Source: Circinella umbellata
Taxonomy: Eukaryota; Mucoromycota; Mucoromycetes; Mucorales; Lichtheimiaceae
Reading direction: 5' to 3'
Length of the DNA stretch: 64,000 nt
Assembly (NCBI GenBank): GCA_025093555.1
Contig: JAIWNF010000038.1
Coordinates: 124,001 to 188,000 of the forward strand
Both the position numbers and the translations under genes were made by a program. The notes beneath the pieces were generated by a model. That model did no database searches and was not told the origin of the DNA. It saw only the letters and a list, made by a program, of their open reading frames with translations. Positions 44,446 to 56,790 of this stretch are shown here, piece after piece. Position 1 is the stretch's first letter; each line of letters opens with the position of its first letter.

Positions 44446-47400
44446 TTAATCATCAAATGGATATTCGAAGGGTTCAAATGGTGGTGCTTCTTCTTCGGCT
44501 TGATTGGCATCAGATGATTCTATAGAAGAAAAGTTGATTAGTTGGATTAGTTTTTTATCATATATATATATATAAAGAAATAAGATTTTTTTATCTTACC
44601 TCCAGAAGGTGCACTAGGTTGAATTAAATCTTCCATTTCTCCAGGTGTTTTGTCCAAAAGCATAGTAATACCTCCAACATTATTCTTTTTCAAAGGTGAG
44701 TACCGAGAATCTTCTTTGAATGAAATATATTTGAGTTGTGCTGGAACCACACGAGCCATATTTTCCAATACTTCAAAATTTTCTTCTTTCTTCTTTTTAG
44801 ATGGCTTCTTTTCATCTTTGTTAGTTGTTTCTTCCTTCTTTTCTTCTTCCTTACTGACAGGTTCTTTATCTATATCCATATGGTCTGCCTTTTCCTTTTC
44901 TGATTTCTTGGCTCTAGCCTTTGTCTTTGCAGTTGTTGATAACACAGCTGTTGCTACCTTTTCTACCACAGCTGTAGATGGAGGTTTAAGTTGGGGTGGA
45001 TAAGCAAACAAGGAAGGTCTAACATTGGAAACAAATTCAAATTTGGGAGTCTAAAAATGGTTATAAACAAAAATTATCACTTTAGTTTTTTTATCATTTC
45101 AAACCTTAAAAAAAAGTTATAAATTTCAACAAACCTCCAAGTTTTTGTTAAGACCAATGATGGCAGTTGGAGTAAATGCCAGACTTAACATGTGTGTTAA
45201 TGGATACCAGTACCAGAATTGTGTGAAAATGGCAGTACCAATAATAGCAGGCATATTAGCATGGCCTGTGCGAGAAACAAGAGATATAGTTACATTTCGA
45301 CCACCTGTATAATAACAATAATAACAATCAAAATATTAGTATTTTTCAGCCTTTAATTTCAACAAGTAAACCTAAAATTTACTGTTTTTTTTACCTGCAT
45401 CAATGATACCCTGAGCAAGAGCAGCACCAAACTTAGCCATAGGATCTTCATGTTTATCATTAATAATCTTTTCATACAATTTTCGTACTCCTGCAACCTT
45501 GGAGTTTGTGTTTTCAGTTTGTTGTACAAGAATCATTGCTTGTGAAATCAAAGCACCTTGTCGAACAAAATCGACAGGATCCTTTGTCATCGGTTCGAGA
45601 AGCTCTAAAGCATCCTATCAAAAAAGAAAGAAAAAAGAAAGCAAGTGTTATATAACATATTAGTGAGTATAAAAAAATAATCCAGGGATTTCCTTCGTAT
45701 ATGTAAAACGATCACTTACAAGATAGCCAGTACCGGCACAAGAGATACCAAGGGCAAGTGCAGCACCATATCTAACATGAGGATTATAACTTTCAGCCAA
45801 CAATTGTACAATACGTGGAACTTGTTTAGGATTTCGTAAAAGAATGAAACCAAGAGCAGTTACTGCAGCACGACGAACATCATCATTGACATCACTAACA
45901 GCAACGTGAAGAAGGCGACGAATAGCCTTATTGTTACCAGTACCACTGTATGCCATTGCGATTGTATAAATACCACCATATCGTAAAACAGGATCCTACA
46001 AAAAAATAAAAACAAGTTAGCATATTATATAAATTGACTCATCTTTACATTTCCATTCAAACAAACAAATTAAGTCTAATAGCCTTCTTTTTTTACCTTA
46101 TCATCCAAAAGTTGATCAATTAATGCATCAGCTTTTTCTTCTTTACCATACATGATTAAAGAAATACCAATAGCAAGACCACGGATAATCTTTTCATGTT
46201 GAGTTTCATGAGCATATTGAAGCATTTCTTCAATAGCTTCTGGTGCTGCAGTACCGAGCATAACAAGACCCATAGCCAAACCAGCAGCTTCACCAGCTAC
46301 TGCACTATCACTGAAAAGAGTATTCTTTAATTCATTATAAATATCTTCATTATCAGTAGCCATTCCAGCAACACCGAGACCAAGACAAGCACCATGTTGA
46401 ATAACATCACTTTGTGCTTCTTTTAAAGAATTCTTCAAGTAATCAAGAACACCAGTACCAGTGTTTGCATTGATTAAACCAAGAGCATACAAAGAACCAC
46501 CTTCAGAGTAAACACTACTACCATTACCACCATCTTGAGGAAGATAAGGTGACAAAAGATTCATAGATTGTGCTAATTGACCCTATTTACATAAATTACT
46601 TATTAATATTTGATTTTTCTCCCTCTTCTTTGTCACCAGAACTAAATATACCTTATGAATAACACCAAGAGCAGCAGTTGCACTGAATTTAGACCAATTG
46701 GTAGCACGTGACAACCACTCAAGGTTTTGTCGCAAGAATTCATCACTTGTAGTACCAGCATGCATGAAAGCGTTGGCAAAAGTGACCGCTGAATGATATA
46801 TAGAATTACGAGATTCAAGAGCATTCTATTTTATATAACACCAGACAATAAAATTAATTTTAAATTGATTCCTGATTTACGCATTTTTCATCTTGTCCTC
46901 AATTATCATTATTATTTTACCTTTGTGTTCTTCAAAATCAAGAGATCTGTATTGTTGTTACGATACAAGAATTCCAAGTTTAATCGAATGGTTTCTTCAC
47001 CAGATAAAATTGAACGAATCTTTTTGAACGCTTCATCTTTTTCACTCAAAGCGGGCTATAATAAAAGATTGAAATATAATAGTTTAATATCCAATTACAT
47101 ATACACCACATATACTTGTTCTTCTATACAAGAATTAACATACCTCTTCAGCATCCTCTTCAGCACCTTCTTCTTTTGGTGGAGTCTCTGGTTGTGGCAA
47201 TTCTTTAGAAACACGTAACAAAAAGTCTTGAGTAGCGTTTTCTTCCAAATCAAAAGCAATTTGATAGGCCATCGACTATTTAAATGTCAAGTTATTAAAT
47301 TATATATTTGTCTATTCATCCACGGTAAATAATTATAAAAAAAAAACATACCACATCATCCTTTTCAATCAAATCGCGAAGAAGTTCAGTACAAGAAGAT

Positions 47401-48637
47401 GAATCATTTAAATGGACAAGACATTGACTGATGGAAATATAATCAGGTTCTTGAAGTTCACGGTATAATGTAACCAAGAGACGAAGTACCTGGAAATTAA
47501 ACAAAATCGTTATTAATTCCAGTGAAATAATAAGCTAAATATTACATTCCTCAAATTATAATTATTCTTTTTTACCTGGTTACGGAAATCCAAGTTTTGT
47601 ACTAAAGTCATACAGACTTCCAAGACATAAGGTAAAAGTTTATGTGGGGAACCTCTTTCGATCATTGTCTTTACAACATCAAGTCGTCTAGATTCGAGTG
47701 CGACACCAATAGCTTGTTCATATTCATGATCATCAGAACAACGTTGAAACATTCGTTCGACAATATTTTGAAGTCGTGGATCAATCTCTTCAGCATTATC
47801 TCCCGTAGCTTGAAGTGTTCTTAAGGAAATATATTTATCGATGCATTTTGCTATACATATATAATTCATATTTATCATTATTATTTTGTATATAATAGAA
47901 AAGTAATCGCTCTCTTTCTTTCTTTCACTTTTAATAATTACGTACAAATAATAGTTTCTACGTATTCAGATTTTTCTGTCAAATCAAAACTTTGACCGGC
48001 ACCAAGTGCAAATGTGAGTGATTCATCCAATTCGCCCAAGTGATAATATACCTAATAAAACAAAAATTTATTCCAATACTCTCATTATTAACGTCCATAT
48101 TTCCAATACCTAAAAAGACATGTTATAAATCCATTGAAAAAATCCCGTCTTTATATTACCTTTGAAGCAACTAAAGCAGCTAATTCTCTTTGAGAAAATT
48201 GAGAATCTTCGTAGAGAATTTCACTATACATATATATGGTTTTTTTATTGTTTGACGATCAGTTATATATTTCTTTTCAAATAGGTTGTTCTCTTCTAAC
48301 ATTATTATTATTAACGATGAAACATTTGAATGAGACTTGGATTTGCTTACATTTTAGCTACAGAATCGGATATTTCGGCCCAGAATTCATTGACAAGATT
48401 ATTTAAGTTTTGTAAAGCATAAACCTGAAGTTCAGGTTGTTGCTCATCGAGCAGCGCGAGGATACCACCTATTTAGTTTTTATAAAATAAAATTAAAGAA
48501 AGAAATCGATCAGTTATGAAAGGTACATATATGCACAGACATTAATAATATACAAAAAGCAGTTTTCTTTATAATGATAATTCTAGATTAAAATTATAGA
48601 AGAAATAACACGTACTAGCTGAGGTTAATGCTGCCAT
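44446..48637 (-). CDS. RPN2: 26S proteasome regulatory subunit RPN2/PSMD1
   Basis: Largest base scaffold of the 19S cap, binding Rpn10/Rpn13 and the ATPase ring. Fifteen exons (48637-48616, 48468-48351, 48223-48160, 48051-47946, 47850-47576, 47489-47352, 47276-47144, 47055-46921, 46825-46652, 46582-46097, 45995-45720, 45614-45396, 45304-45135, 45050-44600, 44519-44446) sum to 2,841 nt, 946 residues. The N-terminal helical rod ([20 protein letters not shown]) is followed by PC repeats with paired Gly/Ala motifs ([57 protein letters not shown]). Then comes a charged Lys/Glu linker and the acidic C-terminus [11 protein letters not shown], the conserved Rpn13-binding tail. Intact. The charged linker (about residues 800-860) is low complexity. 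Confidence 0.97.
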
Positions 48638-49814
48638 TGACTCCTGGGGAATATAAAAAAAAGATGGCAAAAAAAAAGGTTGTGTGCTGTATAATAATAA
48701 CCAATCTTTGCTTTGCTGTCTTACGCGTCTTTCTTTCAAAGAAATTGGATTTTTTGAAGGGCCGCTTCTCTAGTTTTGGTAATTTGAGAAACAAAACGTC
48801 ATCATATCACCTCTGCAAGTTCCTGTCTCCTTAGTTTCCCTCAAAATTATATATGTTGTAATTAATATAATGTTTCTATTCATACGGCTGGAAATTATTT
48901 AAAGTCATATATTATATAAGCAGATATTCTGTAATCATTGAAATAGTTTGTTGGAGTACTGAGAATACTACGTTACTTTTGCTCTATTACTCTTTTTGTA
49001 GTTCTTATTAACATGCTGCCTGGTTTATTTATTTCTGCAGATAAAATCAAAAGCAATTCTTGTTAGTTGTTTTATCATCGGTTTATTTATTGAATGTAGT
49101 TTTGATTAGTAGTAATACATGAATTCTCCTGTTTTAGTAAATGGTATAGTTTATATATCCCTTTAAAGGAATAATAAAAATGCAACTACGTACGTATTTG
49201 ATACGCAGACAGAGAAAAAAGCTTGCCAACATCATCTAGATTGGTACAAGATAAATATATTCAATTGTATGCACTAGGTACTTCTAGAAGTTGATATACT
49301 ATAAAAGAATTTTCAAAAGGTAATAAGATGAACAAGATAAAAATAAAATCAAAATTGCAGAACTATACTTTAGAAATTTCAGTGGTTAAAATGATGCAAT
49401 TTATTGTTTTGAGGTATACTTTTTATACGTTATTCTTCAACCTCTGGGACCTAAGAATATAAATAAAACTCAAATACCTTAGTCGTGCAAAAACTTTCCT
49501 CTCAACCTACACACACACGCACAGAACGTGGCAATGCAATTATCAATAAAAAGAACATTGTATAAACACATAAAAGAAGTGATAGTACACACACATATGT
49601 ATTTTATATTTAAGTGTTAATTTCTAATTAAATATTTGAAAACTATCATATTCATCATATGTTGTTGCTCTCTTTTAGCAACAAACGATTAAAATTTATG
49701 ATTATTACATATTATTACTAATTGTATTATTATTAACAATATAATCGCTAATACTATTACTATCACTGATATTAATACCACCATTATTTTCTATTAGTTA
49801 TGTGTATATATAAT
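48638..49814. other. Intergenic, about 1.2 kb
   Basis: RPN2 promoter on the left and 3' flank of the MFS gene on the right. A pyrimidine/purine-simple and AT-rich sequence; the ORF at 48628-48834 overlaps the RPN2 start and has no domain. Confidence 0.4.
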
Positions 49815-52117
49815 TTATACCTTTGCAAAAACTTTACGATTTAGACTGAGTTTAAGCCATATCATAACAAAAGTCGCCACAATATATGAAACGCCAGCAA
49901 AAATTTTATATGCTAAGTAAGGCTCAGCTCCCGCTCCTCCATCGATGGCACTAGCAATATTCGGACCAAATACGCTAACAATATTTGTTATTAAAACAAT
50001 GGATAAACCACTTGGAAAACGATCTGAACCAAGAATATTTAATGTAATAGGAGAGACTGTTTTTTATACTTTGATTAGTATTTTGTTAAAATAAGAGAAG
50101 CACTGTTTATCTAAGTTGATATCATGACAACCATTATGCTTGTATAGTAAATAAATCTAATAATAACATTATAACCACCTACCTAAAGAGAAGTAAGAGC
50201 CCGAAAAACACCCAAATACTGCTGAATATACCATGAGGGTACCAAAGCTATATGCAAGTGTCCAGATTAATAAAGTGCATAAACCGCTAATAAAAAGAAA
50301 AATAATATTGACATTGACAAGACCAAATCTATCTGCGAGAACACTATTGCAATTAAGTAATATAAAAATAATTGTTATTATCTTAGTATAAAGTGTTATT
50401 GTTATTTTTCATTGAAAATAAACAATTCTTTTTTACCCAGCCAAGATACGACCAACAAAATTGAGCGCAGAACTGACAGCGATTAATGATGAACCGTCAT
50501 TGGCAGATAGTCCAAGCCAAGTAGCATAGGCTTTAATGTTATATAATGTTAGAAATTTGACGAATATATTTATATAACCACTTTTATACAAATATGCTCT
50601 TTCATTTATTTACAGCTATAAGTACTTACATGGAAGGAAAAAAAAGGGTATATAATAACCAAACATTTGAATCATTGCACCTAGACACCAGATACAAAAA
50701 TTCTTGTTTTTAAATACATCGAGTTTAATAATATCACTTATTTTTTTACGCTGTTTTATCAATGGTTTCCTGTCATTTACTAATAGACAAGCTACAAGAT
50801 CACAACCTAAACAAATAAATCCAACTACTCGGTATGTCCTAAAATATTAATTTTAGCTTTCTTTATCAGTATAACAGTAGAATTTAACTTTGTTTGTTTG
50901 TCAGTTCATACCATGCAGCACCTAAACTACGATTAATAGGGGTCATGATGAAAGGCATGATCAAACTTTTTATATATTATATTATTAGTTTTTTTTTTGA
51001 AAAAAAAGAATAAGTTAGATAAGTTGTTATTGTTTGAATTTCAATGGATATAGGTATATTCTTTTACTTACCCACCAATACCCGAACCACTTGCAATAAG
51101 GCCTAATGCTAATCCACGTCTTTTATCAAAGTATTGTGGTGCTACTGCCATGATTGTTACATACATTAAGGAGACACCTGTTCCAAAAAGAATACCTTGT
51201 GTAAGATATAAATGCCAAAACTACCACCCCATTTAAAGTAATAAAAGTGTCATTAAACTAATTGAGTTTTTTTAAATAATAATATATTATACAAAATACA
51301 TACTTGGTTTGAGAAACCTGCGATAATCAACCCAATTCCAATAAACAGTGTACCAACAAACTATAAACAATATAAGAGTGGTAGTAGAGGATATTAAAAT
51401 AATGATAGAAATAAACCGGGAAAAAATGACAAAAAAAAAAACATACCAATACAAGTCGTGTACCCCACATAGATCGCATAATTTGTGCAATGGGTCCACA
51501 TCCATTGGCAAATACAAGACAAAATGTACCAACAAAACTTAATTTAAGTTGTGCTTCTTGTAGATTGTTACCCCATTGTCTTTCATAATAATCCTGCATA
51601 ACACCTTTTTTTTTTTACAATTTAGTAAATGTTTCACAAAAAATAGACGGTAAAAAAGTTATCCCGAATTTTCCTTACCCCTAAAAAAAGTCAACAAAAA
51701 AAATAATTATAAGCTTATCATTGTACCTTTAATTTCAACAATTTCATTAAGAAAATTAATTTGTTACCATGCTGTACTAGTACCGTAACTTGTAACAACC
51801 ATTAAAAATGCTCCCAATACAACAAGCCATGAACGTAAACCACCATCAGGTATTTTATCTTCTTCATCAACCTTTTCTTGATCGATTCCTGACAACGTTC
51901 TACTTCGCGCTGAAGAAGTATCATCATTTATAACATTTGGTTCAATTATATCTATATAATGCGTATAATATGATCAGTTCTCCATAAGCATTATTTTGAG
52001 ACAAATATTCAGGAGAAGAAAGTATAAATGATGTTGTTAAATACCTTCATTATTTGATTGCTGCTTTTGTGAAACATCACTTTGTTCATCACCGTTTCTT
52101 TTTTTCCCAAATAACAT
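49815..52117 (-). CDS. Monocarboxylate-transporter-like MFS permease, with a predicted 2-nt microexon
   Basis: A 12-TM major-facilitator protein of the MCT/MCH family, 460 residues. Exons are 52117-52045, 51951-51768, 51680-51679, 51604-51447, 51360-51304, 51220-51072, 50965-50912, 50838-50630, 50530-50437, 50343-50183 and 50056-49815 (1,383 nt). The signature before TM1 is DGGLRSWLVVLGAFL; TM4/5 has ALGLIASGSGIGGLIM; the loop between halves has DRKPLIKQRKKISD; TM8 onward has NFVGRILAGVLADRFG. Only the 2-nt exon GG, flanked by TTTTTTTAG and GTAAGG, yields the expected W-G-V-M-Q-D-Y-Y and makes the total divisible by three. Fungal relatives carry monocarboxylates or riboflavin; the substrate here is unknown. 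The cytosolic N-terminus (first 60 residues) is hydrophilic. Confidence 0.9.
51679..51680 (-). other. Predicted 2-nt microexon (GG) of the MFS gene
   Basis: On the minus strand the context is GTTGACTTTTTTTAG|GG|GTAAGGAAA: branch-like TTGAC, polypyrimidine tract, acceptor, two bases, consensus donor. The flanking introns are 87 and 74 nt, normal for this genome. The right-hand acceptor (AAAAAAAG|GTG) is atypical because of its poly-A tract. Confidence 0.6.
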
Positions 52118-54265
52118 GTAGTATAATTTTATTCAATACCAATCGAACTAACAAATAACGGTAGATTAATAATTAAAAATGTAAAACTTTTTTTATAGAA
52201 ACAAAAGAGAGGGGAGAATATAAAAAAAGAAGAATTCACACAGGTTATTTAAATATTTTTTTTTGTTTCTGATCCCGATCTCAGAGATCATTTTAAAGTT
52301 ATAAGTTTCCCTTTTCTGTACTCTTCTTCGCCAAAACATCTTTTGCTTAATTCTCGGAAGAATACATCCGTGTTACCAATTAAATAACATTGATCAAATG
52401 CATTTTTTTATTGCACTTGACATTTTTGAACCGAGAAAAAGACATATTATCATCAGATAACAAAAAAAAATGATCAACATTATCTTTTTGGTCTATAAAA
52501 CGCTACTTGTTAAAATGTATTCAGCAATTGCGACTTTTAACAGAATTATTGAAAAGATACTTTATTATATATATGTCTATAATATCATAATACGTAATAG
52601 CTTTTGCACAATATATATATATCATAATAGTTCGATTAGGTTTGCTTCGGTAAATTCAACACGTTTTTGAGCTGCCTGGCAGTAAAAGAATTCCGTTTAT
52701 CTTTCCCACGCATTTTGTTCAATATACCATACGTGTTAGTTTACGGATGAAAAAAAAAAAGCATACAAAAAATTAGTGTACCTTATCGGCTTAACCGAGT
52801 CTTACAAAAAAAAGTATTTCCGACAACAAAAATAAAAATAGTGGGGAGGGTACCCGAAAATCAAGATTAACCAAATTGTTTGACACCTAACCTAAGCATG
52901 AACGGGAATTTAAATAGTAGTCGAGAAAAAAAAAGTGCATTAACTATAATGTTTGACACTTTCTGTGTACACAATACCACGCCACCTCTAATGCAAAAAA
53001 ATAAGTTTTCCTTATTAAGGATGAAAGGTTATCCACAGAACACAATTTTTTTTCAGTTTTACAAGTTATTATTATTTATCATGATAGGAGATTCTTTCTC
53101 CCTTTTGCACGTATTACCCATACGTAATGAGCCACACTACAAATAATGAACACGTGCCTATTGTATACCTGACCGCCTTTCTTCAACTGGTTCATGTCTT
53201 TCAATAGCACTAGTTTAATACTTTAATTTCCATACGTATTTTAAATGCAGTTTATTGTAAAGAAAGATATAGTGAATTGAATTGAACTGTTTGGTTTACA
53301 CAACATCAACGACCATTAACTCTTTATATCTTTCTTTTTAAAGTGAATATATAGTAGTTTTCAAAATGAGGATTGATTTTTTTATGACAACCTCTTATCT
53401 GATTGTCCAATTTAAGTACTCTCACACATGTATATTAAAACAATCAGGAATATTTGTAATGCAATTGATAACTTATGAGCTTAATGAATGAATACTGAAT
53501 CAGTTATCTGTAAAAATTTCCCAAAAATGAAAAAATTAAGTGACAGCTTTAGTTTTCGGCACAGTTTCTTTCTTATCCCGTCCCTAAAAATAAATAAAGA
53601 TGGTGATATTATCTGTTTATAGATAAGGATAAGATGATTATGCTTATAATGTTAAATTCAACACTTTATATGTATATACAAGCTCACAACTTTTCTGTAT
53701 TAATACATGGGAAATAGTTTTTATTGTATATTGGTTGTCATTCAGTGAATTTCATTATTTCAATCTGTTCTGATTGATTGTATGCTGATAACGGATCGTA
53801 TCGAAAAAAAAAACAATTAAGTTATTATTGAGCCCCATCTCGTACAATACATAGTATTTGATATATCTAATATAAGCAAAAAACAAAGAAATCATCGCCG
53901 CTAAGCTATGTGATATAAAGAAGGGGTAGTAAAATCAACAATAGTCTTCAACTGAAAAAACTAGTACTTTAATAACTCCTAAAGTCATCACATTGATGAT
54001 GATATTATATAGAGGCCTATGAAAAACTTATACAACGGTCCATTGTTTTTCATAAAAGGTCATCTATATATTTATCCAATATGTAGAACAATTATCAAAG
54101 CCCAGGTTGCGCAACAACATTACGTTTCATTTTATTCACACATAAAAATGCATGAGCTAGATTCAAATCTGATTTCTATTCAAGCTTTGATTTGATTTTG
54201 AGAATTCTCTGTAGTATATAACAATGTAGCATTCAAATGCTAGAAAAAGAAATAGTTACTCAAAT
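52118..54265. other. Gene-poor interval beside the MFS gene
   Basis: About 2.1 kb with the MFS promoter at the left. Only short AT-rich ORFs elsewhere. The right part may contain further decayed sequence of the MFS duplicate, but I could not align it by eye. Confidence 0.4.
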
Positions 54266-54712
54266 AGAATACGACCTACAAAATTAGTTGCAGGATTAAT
54301 AAAAATGAAGAAAAATTCTTGTTCATCTGACAATTTAAGCCAAGTACAATAAGCTTATATTATAAAAAAGCATAGTAAGAAGCAAAAAAGTTGGTTCAAG
54401 CTAATTAATAAACTTACAGGTTTTCTTCTTTTCTTATTTTGTCATTATTGTTGAAGCACATGGATATTGAATTTACTATCTGCTTACATGTAAGAAAAAG
54501 TACAAAGGAGTATAATATGCAAAAATTTGTAAACACGCAAGTGACAAGACACCACCAGACAGACGAAGGTTTTTCTTTTTGGAAACATCGACTTTTACAA
54601 TACTTATTACCAAATCATTTCGTTGCTTTTTAACGACTTTCTATCTTGACAAGTACAACTGTAATGAGATCACATGCTAAACAAATATATCCAACAACTC
54701 AAAATATGTCCT
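54266..54712 (-). pseudogene. Decayed duplicate of the neighbouring MFS transporter
   Basis: Two blocks match the MFS gene at 50437-50838. Block 54712-54640 translates to GYICLACDLITVVLV against GFICLGCDLVACLLV in the intact gene. Block 54365-54266 gives AYCTWLKLSDEQE and NFVGRIL against AYATWLGLSANDG and NFVGRIL, with the upstream splice acceptor zone still visible. The sequence between them is scrambled by indels, and the frames do not connect. The remaining exons are not found, so this is a fragment of a tandem duplication about 3.9 kb from its parent. Confidence 0.75.
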
Positions 54713-54721
54713 ATTAATGTA
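54713..54721 (+). repeat. Left 9-bp target-site duplication
   Basis: ATTAATGTA, identical to 55248-55256. Confidence 0.8.
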
Positions 54722-55247
54722 CAAAATACTTATTCGCCCCCGGATTTGAGAGTAAGGGTTTTGCTCTTCCCCCCTTCAAAACTGCAGATTTTATTACAAG
54801 TCAGATACACATTGGCATAATATAGCTTCATGTTGGTGCAGGAGAAAATGTCCTTATGTACCCTGCACTTATCTCTCCTCCCCCACATTAGTTTTAAAAA
54901 ATTTCAGATTCAGCTATGTGAATGAAAGATAAGCTGCATAGTAAAGTGAAGTGTATGTAATTTCTTTAAATACCAATTTTTTCCATTTCTTATTTATATA
55001 CTCTACTGAAAATAAACAAATTAGGTGGGGAGGAGAGATAAATGCAGGGTACATAAGGGCATTTTGCTAACACTGGGTTTTTTCAGAGTTTTCTTTTTAT
55101 TTCTTATAGCAGTTCTAACTTAAATATTTTTCTCCTGCACCAACATGAAGCTATATTACGCCAAATATGTGTATCTGACTTTTTAACAAAATCGGCAGTT
55201 TTGAAGAAAACCCTAACTCTTAAATCCGGGGGCGAATAAGTATTTTG
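54722..55247. mobile_element. MULE-like MITE with long terminal inverted repeats
   Basis: A 526-bp element. Ends read CAAAATACTTATTCGCC on both strands, and the inverted arms extend well over 100 bp (including AGATACACAT, ATAGCTTCATGTTGGTGCAG and GTACCCTGCA), so the element nearly folds back on itself. A 9-bp direct duplication flanks it. Long TIRs with a 9-bp duplication are typical of Mutator-like elements. There is no coding capacity. Confidence 0.88.
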
Positions 55248-55256
55248 ATTAATGTA
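55248..55256 (+). repeat. Right 9-bp target-site duplication
   Basis: ATTAATGTA, matching 54713-54721. Confidence 0.8.
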
Positions 55257-56790
55257 TATAATATATATAGATATACATATTAGATTTGTTTATACGATAC
55301 GATACGATACGATATGATATGACAATCATACCTTTTCTCACATAATTATATGTAGAAAACGTACAGACATGAAATTGACTCATGAACCTCGCTCACAAGG
55401 TCCCAGATACCCACAACAGCCTACACATAATTTATTAGTGGTAACTTTTAGAAATTGATTGGTACTCGTATAGGTATTGTGGAAATCAATTATACCTATA
55501 ATATTTTTTTATTATCATACTAAGAGTAGGTTTTCATCACATTGTGTCTGTTTAACTAAATATGACAGCTTAGATAACAAAAATTTTCTTACGTACTGAC
55601 AAAAAAGAGGGAAATTTCTTGTATATCAGGAACAGGGAAGTCTTATGATTACCTAAACACTCCCATCTAAACTTCTTTATTTTGTTGTTTATTTTGATTA
55701 TATTAATAGATGTTACTTCAGGCGTGGGAAAGATTTCTAATTGCTATTTTTCTGTTCGTTTATTGCCTGTGCATGAAAAACATGTGGCTCTCTTTTTTTT
55801 TTTTTTTGTAGAATAAATCGAGCTATTATGACCAGATCTTTTTTATATTTTGAAAGTAAAGTACATATCAATGATTAGAGGTATAGTTTGTGTGACCAAA
55901 GACTTAACTATATATTTGGTTACACATGTTACACGGTCTCAGAAAAATACAGGTATATTTTTTTTTCAAACCTTGGGTATTTTTTATTTTTTGTTTTTGA
56001 CCTTATTATCATAAATTTGTAAAAAAAAGAAAACCAGAAAAACAGGAGAAACGCTAAGATATTTATATGGATAGCTACTATTCTCCTCAACATATTCAAA
56101 TAATTGTTGTTAGTAAGAAGCACGTTATCTGTTTAATTTTAGGTAATACACGTAAATGACTTTTATTATAGTAACAATAGCTCAACTGGTACTATCTATG
56201 TGTCTTTCAACAGTACTAAAAAATAGGTACGTCTATCACTTAGAGATACAAAAGGAAAGCAAAAGAGATTGAATACATACAGCTTTAAAGATTAACTGGA
56301 ATGAACAGAACTGAAGTAGGAAAGAAAAAGCAATGCCTACTAAATTAAGAAAACCAGGCGTCCTGTCTCGCTTACATTCGACTAAATAAACTTCTGCACT
56401 TTCCTGCGAGACATCTAACGGTATCCACAATAAGTAATTCCCTTTAACTTCAAAGTACTTTGTTGGGTAGTAGCAGCTGTGCTTAACACAGTATATAAAA
56501 GTAATCTTTTAAGTTAATATCTAACCAGTGTAAGTTTATAAAAAGAACAAGTTATCCAGATAATATTGTTGTTACGTATATTTTACGTATTATATTAATT
56601 TATTTATTGTGAGATAATAAGAGAAGGATAATAATATAACATAATTGCATTAATGGTAGAAATATGACAAAAAATTGACATGCAAAATAATTAAAGAATG
56701 ATAATAGTAATAGGGAAAAAGTCAAAACAAGAAATCGTGATGATGGGTGATGATGGGTGGAATATTATTATGCTTTGGTTGTTGTTGTTA
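55257..56790. other. Gene-poor interval with a pentanucleotide repeat
   Basis: About 1.5 kb AT-rich. A short (ATACG)n tract, four units, lies at about 55294-55318. Short ORFs at 55929-56123 and 56236-56430 have no domain. The right end is the 3' flank of the ABC transporter. Confidence 0.45.
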
